From Desulfobacca acetoxidans DSM 11109 (GTDB taxonomy: Bacteria > Desulfobacterota > Desulfobaccia > Desulfobaccales > Desulfobaccaceae), in NCBI RefSeq assembly GCF_000195295.1, contig NC_015388.1:1054001-1118000 (forward strand): 64,000 nt of DNA. The letters are read 5' to 3'. Below the pieces are notes generated by a model. The model was given only the letters and a program-made list of their open reading frames with translations. It was not told the DNA's origin and searched no databases. Both the position numbers and the translations under genes were made by a program. The first letter of the stretch is position 1, and every line of letters begins with the position of its first letter. Shown in pieces: positions 24,903 through 34,002 of this stretch.

Positions 24903-26717
24903 TTAGCCGCTGCGTTCTATCTGATCATAGTAATAACTGATAATATCTCTCTTGGTAATAAGGCCGATGATGGTATCGGGTCTGTCTTCACTCACTACCG
25001 GCAGTTCATCCACATTGATCAGGGCCATCTTATCCATGGCCTCTTGCAGGGACTCATGCAGAAAGACCCGCACGACATTAGGGGTGGCCACATCTTTAGC
25101 TACGATCAACCCGTGAATATTATCTTCCAGGATATACTCCCGGATATCATTAATGGAGATAATGCCCTTCATTTTCCCTTTCTTGTCAACCACGGGAAAA
25201 TGATAATCCTGGGAGGTAGTTACTATCTTAACAAGTTCTGGAAACGGCATATTTTCCGGGATAATAGTGAGGGGCCGCTTAATGATGGCTTTTTCCACCT
25301 GCAACTCCTCCAGCACGCCGCGGGCGAACTCGCCGATATGGGCCGGGGAGGCTAGGCGGGAGACTGCCTGATTTTCATACAGGCTTGTTTTACCGAGAAA
25401 GATATAAGAAATTGCCGAAACCAGCATCAGGGGCGCCAGGAGGGTGTAATTGCCGCACATTTCGCAAGCCATGATAATGGAGGAGATGGGGGCCTTGGCG
25501 ATCCCGGCAAAAAAACCACCGATGCCTACCACCACAAAAGCCGCCGGATGTATCACCCAGGCAGGGGCCAGGAAATGTCCCAAAAAACCGAAGCCGCCTC
25601 CCAACATGGCGCCTATGAAAACCGATGGAGCAAAGACGCCGCCGCTGCCCCCGGAACTGATGGTGCAGGAAGTGGCCAGGATCTTCATGAACACCAGGAG
25701 CCACATGGTTCCCCAAAATATCTTGCCCTCCATAGCCGCCTGAATCCAACCGTAACCCCCGTCCAAGATCTGGGGGGTAAGCAGTGCAATGAGGCCGACT
25801 AAAAATCCACCTACCGCCGGACGTACTATCTTGGGAATCTGCAGCCGTTTGAAAAAAAAGTCCCGAGAGCCATAAAAAACCTTGATATAGACAAACCCGA
25901 CTGCCGCACAGACCAACCCGAATAAGGCATATGGAATCAATTCGATGAGGTGAAAATCCACCGTTCCCGGAAAGAAAAGCGCCTGACGGCCGTAATATTG
26001 GTCAAAAATGGAAGAGGCGATAATAGCCGAAACGATGCAGGGGAGGATGGCTTCGAATTCAAATTCAGTGTCTTTATATAATACCTCGGGTGCAAAGAGG
26101 GCCGCGCCCAGGGGTGCATGGAAGATAGCCCCAATGCCGCCGGAAGCCCCGGCCAACACCAGGATACGACGGTCCCGGGCTTTCAGGCGTAACACTGAGG
26201 CCAGAAAAGAGCCGAAGCCGGCCCCGATCTGGGCGATGGGACCTTCCTTGCCCGCCGAACCGCCGCTGCCGATAGTGATGGACGATGCCAAAATTTTTAT
26301 CAAGGGAATGCGTTTTCTGATATACCCCTCGCGTCGGTGAAAGGCTTCAATCATGGCGTCGGTGCCATGGCCCTCCGCCTCCGGCGCTATCGTAAAGACT
26401 AATAAACCGGACGCCAGCCCGCCCAGAGTGGGAATAAGCAGAAACAGCAGGGAGCGCACCGAGGCCAACGAGGATACCTGTTCAGGCGCTGAGCCTCTGG
26501 CCGGCTCCAAAAACGCAGTGGGCAGGTGCAAGAAATGAGTGAGCGTCCAGCGGAGTGTTTCTTCAAAGAGGATAGCCCCTAATCCCGCGATGACACCTAC
26601 CAGGATACTCAGCAGGGGCCAGCGCAACTGCCCCGTCCAATCAAATCTTTTCAACTTCCGTAGTTTTTTTAGCAAATCAAAACACCTACTTCCCAGAAGG
26701 TAGCTGTTTAAGCGCAA
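24903..26717 (-). CDS. ClC-type chloride channel/antiporter with CBS domains
   Basis: 604 residues. About ten or more membrane helices form a ClC core with the anion-filter segment GSGGSAGKEGP (150-160) and a second GSGGVFAPS block. Residues ~470-600 hold two CBS domains that usually bind adenine nucleotides. The start is uncertain: TTG at 26717 is the longest option and no ATG occurs before the first helix. It transports chloride or another anion in exchange for protons. Single gene, convergent with aroB. Confidence 0.92.
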   Translation of the reverse strand: MRLNSYLLGSRCFDLLKKLRKLKRFDWTGQLRWPLLSILVGVIAGLGAILFEETLRWTLTHFLHLPTAFLEPARGSAPEQVSSLASVRSLLFLLIPTLGGLASGLLVFTIAPEAEGHGTDAMIEAFHRREGYIRKRIPLIKILASSITIGSGGSAGKEGPIAQIGAGFGSFLASVLRLKARDRRILVLAGASGGIGAIFHAPLGAALFAPEVLYKDTEFEFEAILPCIVSAIIASSIFDQYYGRQALFFPGTVDFHLIELIPYALFGLVCAAVGFVYIKVFYGSRDFFFKRLQIPKIVRPAVGGFLVGLIALLTPQILDGGYGWIQAAMEGKIFWGTMWLLVFMKILATSCTISSGGSGGVFAPSVFIGAMLGGGFGFLGHFLAPAWVIHPAAFVVVGIGGFFAGIAKAPISSIIMACEMCGNYTLLAPLMLVSAISYIFLGKTSLYENQAVSRLASPAHIGEFARGVLEELQVEKAIIKRPLTIIPENMPFPELVKIVTTSQDYHFPVVDKKGKMKGIISINDIREYILEDNIHGLIVAKDVATPNVVRVFLHESLQEAMDKMALINVDELPVVSEDRPDTIIGLITKRDIISYYYDQIERSG

Positions 26718-26881
26718 AGGGGCCTGTCCCCTTTAGGCATGGAATAAGAGTTATCCGTTATGTCGGGATGTTATAATCTATCTAAAATATTCCTGGTCCG
26801 AAACAGGAAGAAATACCGCAATTTTTTGTAAGTATATCTTTTAAGGATGATTGAGTACGATTTTCATGGTAAAAGAAAGGT

Positions 26882-28198
26882 ATGGAAAAGAAACCGCGGT
26901 CTGAGAGTACGAAGCGCCTGGCAGACCCTTTCAACCGTTTCTTCCCAGGTGACAATTTCGTGAGAGAAAATTTCAAGTTGGATCGGACTGCAATGCCTCC
27001 TGAGTTGCAGCTTGTCCTTGCCTGTCTGCGGAAAGCGCCGCATGAACAGGAAGTGCAGCAGATCGAAAGATTGAGCCGGGGGAAAATCGCCTGGCCCGAT
27101 TTTCTGAGGTGGGTGGACCGTCACCGGGTAGCCCCTTTGGTTTACGAGAACCTCCGGCGCTATGGCGGAAACGGTGTGCCGGGAGCCGTCAGGAATGCTC
27201 TCCGCTCCCGCTTCGAATCCAACGCCCAGCGAAGCCTCATCAATGCCGCGGAATTGCTGCGCCTTCACACCCTCTTACGGGAGAACAACATTCCCTGCAT
27301 TCCTCTCAAGGGAAGCCTGTTGGCCCTGCAGGTTTACGGCAACCTGGCCCTGCGCCATGCCGGGGATATAGACCTGCTGGTCGATAGAAACCACGTCGAC
27401 CGGGCCGATCTGCTTCTGCGTCAAGATTATTCCAGACTATCGCCGGGTCCTTACCTGACCCCTTTTCAGAAAAGAGCGTTCTGTCGCTTACAGGAACATT
27501 TAGTTTATACCCATGAGAGCAAAAAGGTAAAATTAGAACTCCACAGTCGCCTGTTCTATAACCGACCTTATTGTGCCACGGATTTTACCCGACTCCTGGA
27601 GCGGCTGCAATCCATAACCGTGGCGAACTCTTCGCTGCTGGCGATGCCCTTAGAGGATACCGTCCTCTATCTGGCTGATCATGGAGGGCAGCATAATTGG
27701 AGCCGTCTGTTTTGGCTGAATGACCTGGCCGAAATCATCCGCTGGAATTGGCTGCCTGATTGGGACGCATTGCTGGCGGGCGCTCTCGAAAAAGGCGTAA
27801 CCCGGCCTTTGGTGCAGGGGGTAGTTCTGGCACATCATCTCTTGCAGGCGCCTCTCCCGGAGGCAATCCAGGCCCATGCCGCGCAGGACCGCATGGTGAA
27901 CTATCTGGTTGATGCCGCCTTAAGACGGATCTGCACGCTCGAACAACAGAAACCACCGATAACCGAAATTCTCTACGGCAATATAATTCATAGGTCCAGG
28001 TTGTATTCTGAGGTTAAATATAAGATTAAAGTTATGCAGCGAGTTTTATTGTACAGCCGGGACTGGGGAACTATTCGACTGCCCGATATCGCCTTTCCCA
28101 CCTTCTTTATGATGCGGCCCTTCCTGTGGCTGTACCGGAAACTAGGCCGCTATCGGGAAAAATCAGGCCGCAGGCGGACTGAAGGGAGGAATACCTGA
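26882..28198 (+). CDS. Lasso-cluster nucleotidyltransferase-like protein
   Basis: 438 residues with the PF14907-type nucleotidyltransferase core: LKGSLLALQVY (142-152), then R-H-A-GDIDLLV (158-167), giving the paired Asp of the polymerase-beta fold. Such proteins are recurrent members of lasso-peptide clusters, where they are linked to tailoring of the phosphorylated peptide. Located 296 bases upstream of the precursors on the same strand, so it probably belongs to the cluster. The SD (GAAAGG) is very close to the ATG; a later start at codon 38 is possible. Confidence 0.82.
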   Translation: MEKKPRSESTKRLADPFNRFFPGDNFVRENFKLDRTAMPPELQLVLACLRKAPHEQEVQQIERLSRGKIAWPDFLRWVDRHRVAPLVYENLRRYGGNGVPGAVRNALRSRFESNAQRSLINAAELLRLHTLLRENNIPCIPLKGSLLALQVYGNLALRHAGDIDLLVDRNHVDRADLLLRQDYSRLSPGPYLTPFQKRAFCRLQEHLVYTHESKKVKLELHSRLFYNRPYCATDFTRLLERLQSITVANSSLLAMPLEDTVLYLADHGGQHNWSRLFWLNDLAEIIRWNWLPDWDALLAGALEKGVTRPLVQGVVLAHHLLQAPLPEAIQAHAAQDRMVNYLVDAALRRICTLEQQKPPITEILYGNIIHRSRLYSEVKYKIKVMQRVLLYSRDWGTIRLPDIAFPTFFMMRPFLWLYRKLGRYREKSGRRRTEGRNT

Positions 28199-28494
28199 TC
28201 CCTGGGGCATTCAACTGTCCTTTAAGATTGACAACAAAGCCCTTCTGAATGAAACTGTTATAATAACGCATATTGCGGCGTATGCCATCCAGGAGCCCGC
28301 CGGGACTTTTCTTATTTTAACAACAGCTTCCTCACCGGGGTCATTTCATAGTCCCGTTATTTAAATGGTCCGGTTACTGAAAATTTAATTGATTTTTTTG
28401 ATAGCGCGATGTATAAGTTTATGAACCTAGGGAAAATTTAAGTAGACCGGTATGACTATTTCTTTTTTAGCTAGACGAACAGGGAGGTTTTCAT
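28199..28494. other. Intergenic leader before the lasso precursors
   Basis: Almost 300 bases, AT-rich towards the right. No convincing -35/-10 pair was found. The SD AGGGAGG of the first precursor is at 28481-28487. Confidence 0.4.
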
Positions 28495-28692
28495 ATGGAC
28501 CGCATGAATCGCTCAGGCAACAGGTTGAATAACCCCGCCTTGGATAATCAATCACCCGGACCTAAGGGCGGTTGCGCTTCGTCTCCCCGCAGCCCCTGGA
28601 AGGCTCCTCACCTAGTGGATATCTCCTTACTGAATGAGACATCAGCTCATACAGGGATGGTTTATGACGGGGAAATTGGGGCGGGATCATAA
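28495..28692 (+). CDS. Lasso peptide precursor 1
   Basis: 65 residues. A 50-residue leader ends SPWKAPHLVDISLLNETS, with the W-x-x-P-x-L motif recognised by B1 proteins and Thr at -2, both standard for lasso precursors. Predicted core: AHTGMVYDGEIGAGS. Ala1 and Asp8 would form an 8-residue macrolactam ring and the tail ends in Ser, the residue phosphorylated by HprK-like lasso kinases. Strong SD AGGGAGG. First of three tandem precursors. Confidence 0.85.
   Translation: MDRMNRSGNRLNNPALDNQSPGPKGGCASSPRSPWKAPHLVDISLLNETSAHTGMVYDGEIGAGS
28592..28690 (+). repeat. 99-bp duplicated leader-core block (copy 1)
   Basis: Identical to 28938-29036 at 98 of 99 bases; the only difference is G28679 versus C29025, changing Gly to Ala in the tail. 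It covers the end of the leader and the core, so a recent duplication made the second precursor. Confidence 0.9.
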
Positions 28693-28839
28693 TATTATGT
28701 TATATTTATGATATTCACCGGTTCCCTGACTTAAGGGTGCTAATTGTTCGGTCCAGAGAGCAACCTGGGGAGTTTTTAATTACAAGTCCGGCCAAGATGT
28801 AACCGTAATTTTTCCCATGCTCAAAAGGGGGGTCCCAAA

Positions 28840-29044
28840 ATGGGATGCCCCCATCCCTTGGCAAATAGATTGAACTTACCCCCCCGAAAGCAACCCATCC
28901 TGCCCCCCTCAAGCCAGTTCCTCCCTGCCGTCTAGCGGCCCCTGGAAGGCTCCTCACCTAGTGGATATCTCCTTACTGAATGAGACATCAGCTCATACAG
29001 GGATGGTTTATGACGGGGAAATTGCGGCGGGATCATTATCTTAG
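28840..29044 (+). pseudogene. Lasso peptide precursor 2, one base out of frame
   Basis: An ATG at 28840 opens a frame aligning with the other leaders (R10-L-N-L-P-P) but stops at 28933. The leader end and core (SGPWKAPHL..., AHTGMVYDGEIAAGSLS) continue in the next frame to the stop at 29042-29044. Removing one C from the C7 run at 28879-28885 restores one frame with a leader of exactly 50 residues, like its neighbours. It may be a slipped-strand (phase-variable) or decayed copy, or an assembly error in a homopolymer. Confidence 0.75.
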
Positions 29045-29063
29045 CAAATAGAGTGGACTTAAA

Positions 29064-29264
29064 ATGGAACGCCGACATCATTTAGAAAGCAGGTTGAATC
29101 TACCTCCTAAAATGAATCTATCCCGCCGTTCTCCAGGCAATGGCACCCCGCCGCCTAGCAGTCCCTGGCAGGCTCCTCACCTGATGGAACTCTCCTTATT
29201 GCATGAAACCTCAGCCGGGACAGGTGGAGCAACAGACATGTTAGCCGGTTATGGCCCATCTTAA
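29064..29264 (+). CDS. Lasso peptide precursor 3
   Basis: 66 residues with a 50-residue leader ending SPWQAPHLMELSLLHETS; the W-x-x-P-x-L motif and Thr(-2) are conserved. Predicted core: AGTGGATDMLAGYGPS. It shares Ala1, Thr3-Gly4, Asp8 and a C-terminal Ser with precursor 1, but the other ring residues and the tail differ, so the product would be a different lasso peptide. The SD is weak (GAGTGGAC), suggesting lower or coupled expression. Confidence 0.85.
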   Translation: MERRHHLESRLNLPPKMNLSRRSPGNGTPPPSSPWQAPHLMELSLLHETSAGTGGATDMLAGYGPS

Positions 29265-29822
29265 CAATCTACCAAACGATTGCTTGCTATCCTCCCACGA
29301 GCACTCAGCTTGTACCGATTTTCGAGCTGGTGGCAATCTGCCATCATGCGTAAGTCCTACCAGCAAGGGCGGATCTTGTATTCCCTGTACCTCTTCCCCA
29401 AATTCTCGCGGATATTCTTTTGGGTAAATTATACCTGTAGGGGCGAATCTTGTATTCGCCCCCCCATATAAAGTCATCATCCTCTCAGGAACACAACGAA
29501 ATATGAAAGAATGGTGGCCTAAGCCTCCTGGCCTGCACACTCATCTTTCATATAAAATTTTTTCTCATCGACCATGTTAAACAAAAGCGGCGGCCATGGG
29601 CCGCCCTATCCCATTATCGATAATTTATCGGCAATTAACTCATAGGGCGGGCCGCGCCCGCCGTCTTTGAGATTACTGTTTTCATACAAATTGGCATGTT
29701 CTGATAATCACGACGAAGCATGAAAACCGAACCTTGGCGGCTGCTCCCAATAATGCTTTTTCGGCTCACGGCTCACTTATCACTGCCCACCGCCCACTGT
29801 TTTCATACAAGTGCAATGGTCT
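29265..29822. repeat. Repeat-filled gap between precursors and cyclase gene
   Basis: Holds a GTAGGGGCGAATCTTGTATT-CGCCCC hairpin (~29440-29463), a copy of the AACACAACGAAATATGAAAG / GCCTCCTGGCCTG element (~29487-29537), a GGCGGCCATGGGCCGCC hairpin (~29589-29606), and at ~29690-29815 an inverted, diverged copy of the 107-bp unit found in tandem at 21205. No gene. The precursors and the cyclase gene converge on this gap. Confidence 0.75.
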
Positions 29823-31751
29823 TCAGAACCGCTGGAGGAAGATCCCGACCCCCAACCCCCGTAGGAGAATGGTTCCGGCCTCACTTGAATTCTTGCGGGT
29901 GGTCCCCTGCTGAATCGAGCGGAGCACCCGCCGCATCTTCGGCAGGTCGAGGATCGCCGGGGCCAGGTTATGCCTTTCCAGGTCTTGCAGCGCCTCTTCG
30001 ATGTCCGTGGCCTGATCCCGCAGGCGGCGGCAGATATCAGCCGCCTGCAGCCCCCGGCGGCGGTTGAGGCGTACCAGATCCGGCAGCAGATCGCGGAAGG
30101 CCCGCCGCAGCACTGCCCGATTACTGCCCTCGGCGGAATGGTAAATATCAGGTATGCCCAGGCAGAATTCGAGCAGACGCTTGTCCAAAGTCGGATCGCG
30201 CGTCTCCAGGCCAAAAGCGCCGCTGCTTTCGCCCCATAAGCCCCCCCCCGGCCACCGGCCGGGCTGGATGATCCGGTACCTGGTGGCTAAGGGGTTGTAG
30301 TCTGTATTAAAATAGGGATCATGACCCTGGGCCCGCATGAGGCGATCCAGATGCAGGGACTGCGCCCAGCGGGGATGGATGGCCGAGTAGGGCAGGAACA
30401 CCGGGCCATTGGGGCAGAGGCCGTATTCCAGGCGACTGAGGATTGGAAGGACCAAAGGGCCCGCCAGGAAGCGTTTGACCCCGGCGAAAAGGGAGAGACC
30501 CTGGCGCTGTTGCAGATCCAGGAATTTCTGCCTGAACCGGCTGAGCTGTCCGGACCCCAGATACGGCCAGAGGTTCACCGCTCCCCCGGTCCAGGAGACG
30601 GTGGCGTTGCCTCCCTGGCCGGTCAAGAGCACCCGGAAGCCATGCTCCCTGACCCTATCGAGGAGCGCTATAATCCAGAAATAATTGCCGGCGGCATGGC
30701 CCGGTTCATCGTGAACCTGCAGCATACGGTCGATGCCTGCCAACGGAGAAACCTCTGCCGCCCTGATCCTGGTAAGGTCAATATTACCGGCCTGGTCGGC
30801 AGTGGCCTGGGCGAAGGCCGACTCATCGCCGAAGCGGTGTTTGAGGGTATAAGGACTGGTGTCCTCCAGGGGGACAGAGGTGAAGGCGGACAATCTTTGC
30901 CCCTGTTGGGCCAGCGCCCGGGCCGCCAGGGCGCAGACCGAACCCGAATCCAAGCCGCCGCTCAAGGTGGCGCTTATCGCCGTAGTCGACCGCAGACGGG
31001 CTCGCACCGCCCGATCATAGTGCTCCAGGAAGGCCTCCAGATAGTCTTCCTCTCGGGGGAAGTAAACCCGAGGGGCGTTTTCGGCAAACCAGTAGCGCTT
31101 GATCTTTACTTCGCCGGCTTCGATGATCAGATAATGGGCCGGAGGCAGGCGGTAGATCCCGGCATGGGCGGTGAGAATGCCATCGCCCGGCCAACTGGTG
31201 AGGGTCTGGGCCAGTCGCAGCAGGTTCGGCACCCGAGGCACTTCCGGGAGCGCCAGCAGGGCCTTGCGGCTGGAAGCGAAGGCGAAAAATCCCGGCCCCT
31301 GGATATAACAGATTCCAGTATTGCCATGATGATCCCGGGCCAGGAATAAACGGCGATTCTTCAGGTCCCAGAGGGCAAAGTGCCAATCGCCCAACAGGTG
31401 ATGGATGCACTCCTCCCCCCAGCGCTCGTAAGCCCGATGGATGAGCCGGGTGTCGGACAAAACCCGGCCTTCCGGGGCTGACAGGCCCAGTTCCGCAATC
31501 AGGTCTTCCCGATTATCCAGAAAGGCCCCGGCGGTCAACACCCAACCGCGTTCCGGGTCATGATACGGGAAAGATTTTTCGGTCTCTTCCGGGGTGCAAA
31601 AACAGAACTGGCAGCCCAATCCAACCGGGCCATCGCTCCACTCGGTGGAGCCATCCACCCCCCAATAGGCCATGGCCTGCTGCATGACCGCCAGTTTCGT
31701 CTTAGCCACCGGGGCGCCGTCTAATCTCAGATATCCTAATATGCCATTCAT
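29823..31751 (-). CDS. Lasso peptide cyclase (asparagine-synthase-like, protein C)
   Basis: 642 residues. The N-terminal glutaminase-like domain starts MNGILGYL, with Asn in place of the catalytic Cys2, so it should not hydrolyse glutamine. The synthetase domain carries the ATP PP-loop SGGLDSGS (264-271). In lasso systems this enzyme adenylates the ring Asp/Glu and joins it to the new N-terminus, here predicted Ala1-Asp8. It converges on the precursor genes across the repeat gap and follows the methyltransferase by 236 bases. Confidence 0.92.
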   Translation of the reverse strand: MNGILGYLRLDGAPVAKTKLAVMQQAMAYWGVDGSTEWSDGPVGLGCQFCFCTPEETEKSFPYHDPERGWVLTAGAFLDNREDLIAELGLSAPEGRVLSDTRLIHRAYERWGEECIHHLLGDWHFALWDLKNRRLFLARDHHGNTGICYIQGPGFFAFASSRKALLALPEVPRVPNLLRLAQTLTSWPGDGILTAHAGIYRLPPAHYLIIEAGEVKIKRYWFAENAPRVYFPREEDYLEAFLEHYDRAVRARLRSTTAISATLSGGLDSGSVCALAARALAQQGQRLSAFTSVPLEDTSPYTLKHRFGDESAFAQATADQAGNIDLTRIRAAEVSPLAGIDRMLQVHDEPGHAAGNYFWIIALLDRVREHGFRVLLTGQGGNATVSWTGGAVNLWPYLGSGQLSRFRQKFLDLQQRQGLSLFAGVKRFLAGPLVLPILSRLEYGLCPNGPVFLPYSAIHPRWAQSLHLDRLMRAQGHDPYFNTDYNPLATRYRIIQPGRWPGGGLWGESSGAFGLETRDPTLDKRLLEFCLGIPDIYHSAEGSNRAVLRRAFRDLLPDLVRLNRRRGLQAADICRRLRDQATDIEEALQDLERHNLAPAILDLPKMRRVLRSIQQGTTRKNSSEAGTILLRGLGVGIFLQRF

Positions 31752-31867
31752 GCTAAATAGTAATTTCCTGTCGCATGGTAAGAGAATAGCAACAATTCAA
31801 CTAGCCAAGTGAAGGTTTAAAAAGCCGCCCCACCATCTCCCCAAACGGCTTAGGATTTCCTACAGGT

Positions 31868-31916
31868 GGAAGTTCGGTACAGGAGGAAGTTCGGTAACGC
31901 CGACCTCCAGGTCGGC
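31868..31916. repeat. Direct repeat and GCCGACCT hairpin
   Basis: GGAAGTTCGGTA occurs twice (31868-31879, 31885-31896), followed by a perfect 8-bp hairpin GCCGACCT-cc-AGGTCGGC (31899-31916). It lies between the methyltransferase and cyclase genes and could affect read-through. Confidence 0.55.
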
Positions 31917-31987
31917 AGCTCAGAAACTGTTACCGAAAATATTCCAATGCGCCGGGCGGGATAGCGAAGCGCCTCCCACCTTCCGGG

Positions 31988-33082
31988 TTATTGTTTCTCA
32001 GGCCAGATCATGATACTTGCCTGATCGTGTTCCGCATTGAGACAGACGAGATCGCCCTGCCGGACCGGCAGTTCCTCCGGAAAGAGGTGAATCACCGGCC
32101 ACCAACATGACTTAAGCGGCGGACGGTTCTCAAAAGTGAGATCATCGCCAAAATTCAGCCGATTCCATTGCATGAACCCCTGGGCCAGGCCGTTTTGGGT
32201 TACGGCAACCTCCAACCGGCGGTGCTCTCGATCAGGATAGCGAACGGCTCGCAAGTCAAAGCGGAAGATTTCCAACGGCTCGCTCAAGGCCTCAAAAAGG
32301 CCGCCGCCTTCGCCAGTCGTTATCACCGGCGGGGCTAGGGTATTAAATGGGGAGAGATCAAAGCCCATAAATGTGCCCATACGAAAAGACCGCGTTTCTA
32401 AACCGCCCACCAGCATCCCGCCGGCGGCAATGGTTTCGGGCAGGACGCGAGCCTCAGGTGTGAGTAGATGTTTGCGGGCATGGCTGTAGAGGGGCAACAC
32501 GAGCTCGCCCAGAAGATAATTATCCACGATTTCGGCCACCAGGAGATCGGCCCGCCGCGGCAGGTCGGTGCCTACGGTAAGTCTGCTGAGCTCTTTGGAG
32601 ACCACGGTCACGCGGTCAGCCAGGCCGTTGCGGACGATAATGGTGTGCGCCCGTTCGGCGACCAATGGCTCTTTTTCGCAGGTGATGACCTGTGCCGCTC
32701 CCGCCCTGGCCGCCAGCATGGCCAACAGTCCCGTGCCCGCTCCGATTTCCAGTACCAACATGCCCGGCTGCACGAAGCGGTTCAAGGCCCTGGCGTAGGT
32801 TTCGTTTCGCAGGGTGTCGTTCACAATGTTGAAATGCCACCCTGGCGCTGATTTTCGTACGGCGTGATGGGTCAGGTAACGAATTCTCGGATCATCCGGC
32901 GCCAGCCTTCGGGCCTGGAGAGCCAAATCCGGCGAGAGATAGCACTGCTTCTTGGTCCGTCTCAATAAGAGAGCCAGACGGGCCAACCGTTCGGGAAAGT
33001 CGGGCTTGTCTTCAATGGCCCGAATCATTCTGGCGATATCATCCGGAAACTTACTCAGCTCCATCTTACCGCAATTGTACAT
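31988..33082 (-). CDS. PRMT-like SAM-dependent methyltransferase
   Basis: 364 residues. SAM motif I is LEIGAGTGLL (111-120), an acidic post-I residue is in TCEKEP, and EIVDNYLLGE (184-193) matches the double-Glu loop of protein arginine methyltransferases. A C-terminal beta region follows. The predicted lasso cores contain no Arg, so it may act on another group of the peptide, on a cluster protein, or be unrelated. It is co-directional with the lasso genes and flanked by them. A start seven codons later is possible. Confidence 0.75.
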   Translation of the reverse strand: MYNCGKMELSKFPDDIARMIRAIEDKPDFPERLARLALLLRRTKKQCYLSPDLALQARRLAPDDPRIRYLTHHAVRKSAPGWHFNIVNDTLRNETYARALNRFVQPGMLVLEIGAGTGLLAMLAARAGAAQVITCEKEPLVAERAHTIIVRNGLADRVTVVSKELSRLTVGTDLPRRADLLVAEIVDNYLLGELVLPLYSHARKHLLTPEARVLPETIAAGGMLVGGLETRSFRMGTFMGFDLSPFNTLAPPVITTGEGGGLFEALSEPLEIFRFDLRAVRYPDREHRRLEVAVTQNGLAQGFMQWNRLNFGDDLTFENRPPLKSCWWPVIHLFPEELPVRQGDLVCLNAEHDQASIMIWPEKQ

Positions 33083-33128
33083 AAACCGCTGGTCTCACGT
33101 CATTCAGATTCCGTACGAAAAATTTTAT

Positions 33129-33534
33129 TGTAGGGGGGAATCTGGTATTCGCCCCGAGATGCAGGTATTAGCCCCGTAGGAGCAGGCGAACACGAGGTTT
33201 GCCCCTACATTTCGGCTATCACACGAATCTCCGACAGGCGAAGAATATATATTGTAGGGGCGAATCTGGTATTCGCCCCGAGATGCAGGTATTAGCCCCG
33301 TAGGAGCAGGCGAACACGAGGTTTGCCCCTACATTTCGGCTATCACACGAATCTCCGACAGGCGAAGAATATATATTGTAGGGGCGAATCTGGTATTCGC
33401 CCCGAGATGCATGTATTAGCCCCGTAGGAGCAGGCGAACACGAGGTTTGCCCCTACATTTCAGCTATCACACGAATCTCCGACAGGCGAAGAATATATAT
33501 TGTAGGGGCGAATCTGGTATTCGCCCCGAGATGC
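33129..33534. repeat. Tandem array of 124-bp repeats
   Basis: Units start at 33129, 33253, 33377 and 33501 (period exactly 124), three full and a 34-base fourth, almost identical. Each begins TGTAGGGGCGAAT and carries TTTGCCCCTACA about 75 bases on, so each can form a large hairpin with nested stems. It splits the lasso operon between B2 and the methyltransferase. Confidence 0.93.
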
Positions 33535-33555
33535 TTTTTGGAAGGCTATCTGTCA

Positions 33556-34002
33556 TCATTTCCCGTCCTCGGCGAAGGTGGCGATGATGGTGAAACCTGC
33601 CATTCCACGCCGCCCGGTGAGAATCCGCTCTCCACACCGCAGCCAGGCGTGTGCCTGGAGTTGGGCCTCGCCTTCTTTGGCCAGGCCCAGATACAGCGTG
33701 CTGGACACCCCGCGGCGTTTGAGCATGGCCTTCCCGGCGATAGCCTGGGCCAGGCAACGGCAGTCCCAGGGCAGGTGGCGGCTGGCGGTGGCCACCGCCC
33801 AGGAGATGCGATCCAGCAGCGCCACGGGTGCCATTCCCGACTCCTCCGGCGAGGTGGCCATGTGTCGGCCCAAAACCGGGGCAATCCGCCGAAAGGGCAG
33901 GATCAGGATGGCCAGCCGGGCGATCCCCAGCCAGAAGGCCGCCTCGAGCAGGCTACCACGCTCCGACGCAGACAGGGCCAGGAACTTACCGAGTCGGCTC
34001 AT
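33556..34002 (-). CDS. Lasso leader peptidase domain B2 (transglutaminase-like)
   Basis: 148 residues from the ATG at 34002 (SD AAGG), overlapping the B1 gene. The Cys-protease core has PWDCRCLAQA (catalytic Cys ~81/83) and QAHAWLRCG (His ~118), the order found in lasso B2 proteins. A hydrophobic stretch (LAILILPF) lies near residue 32. It cuts the leader after Thr-Ser so that Ala1 becomes free for ring closure. Confidence 0.9.
   Translation of the reverse strand: MSRLGKFLALSASERGSLLEAAFWLGIARLAILILPFRRIAPVLGRHMATSPEESGMAPVALLDRISWAVATASRHLPWDCRCLAQAIAGKAMLKRRGVSSTLYLGLAKEGEAQLQAHAWLRCGERILTGRRGMAGFTIIATFAEDGK

Noticed and set aside
33129-33534. CRISPR array
   Set aside because: The units are nearly identical over all 124 bases; there are no short repeats separated by unique spacers. 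The 107-bp array at 21205 fails for the same reason.
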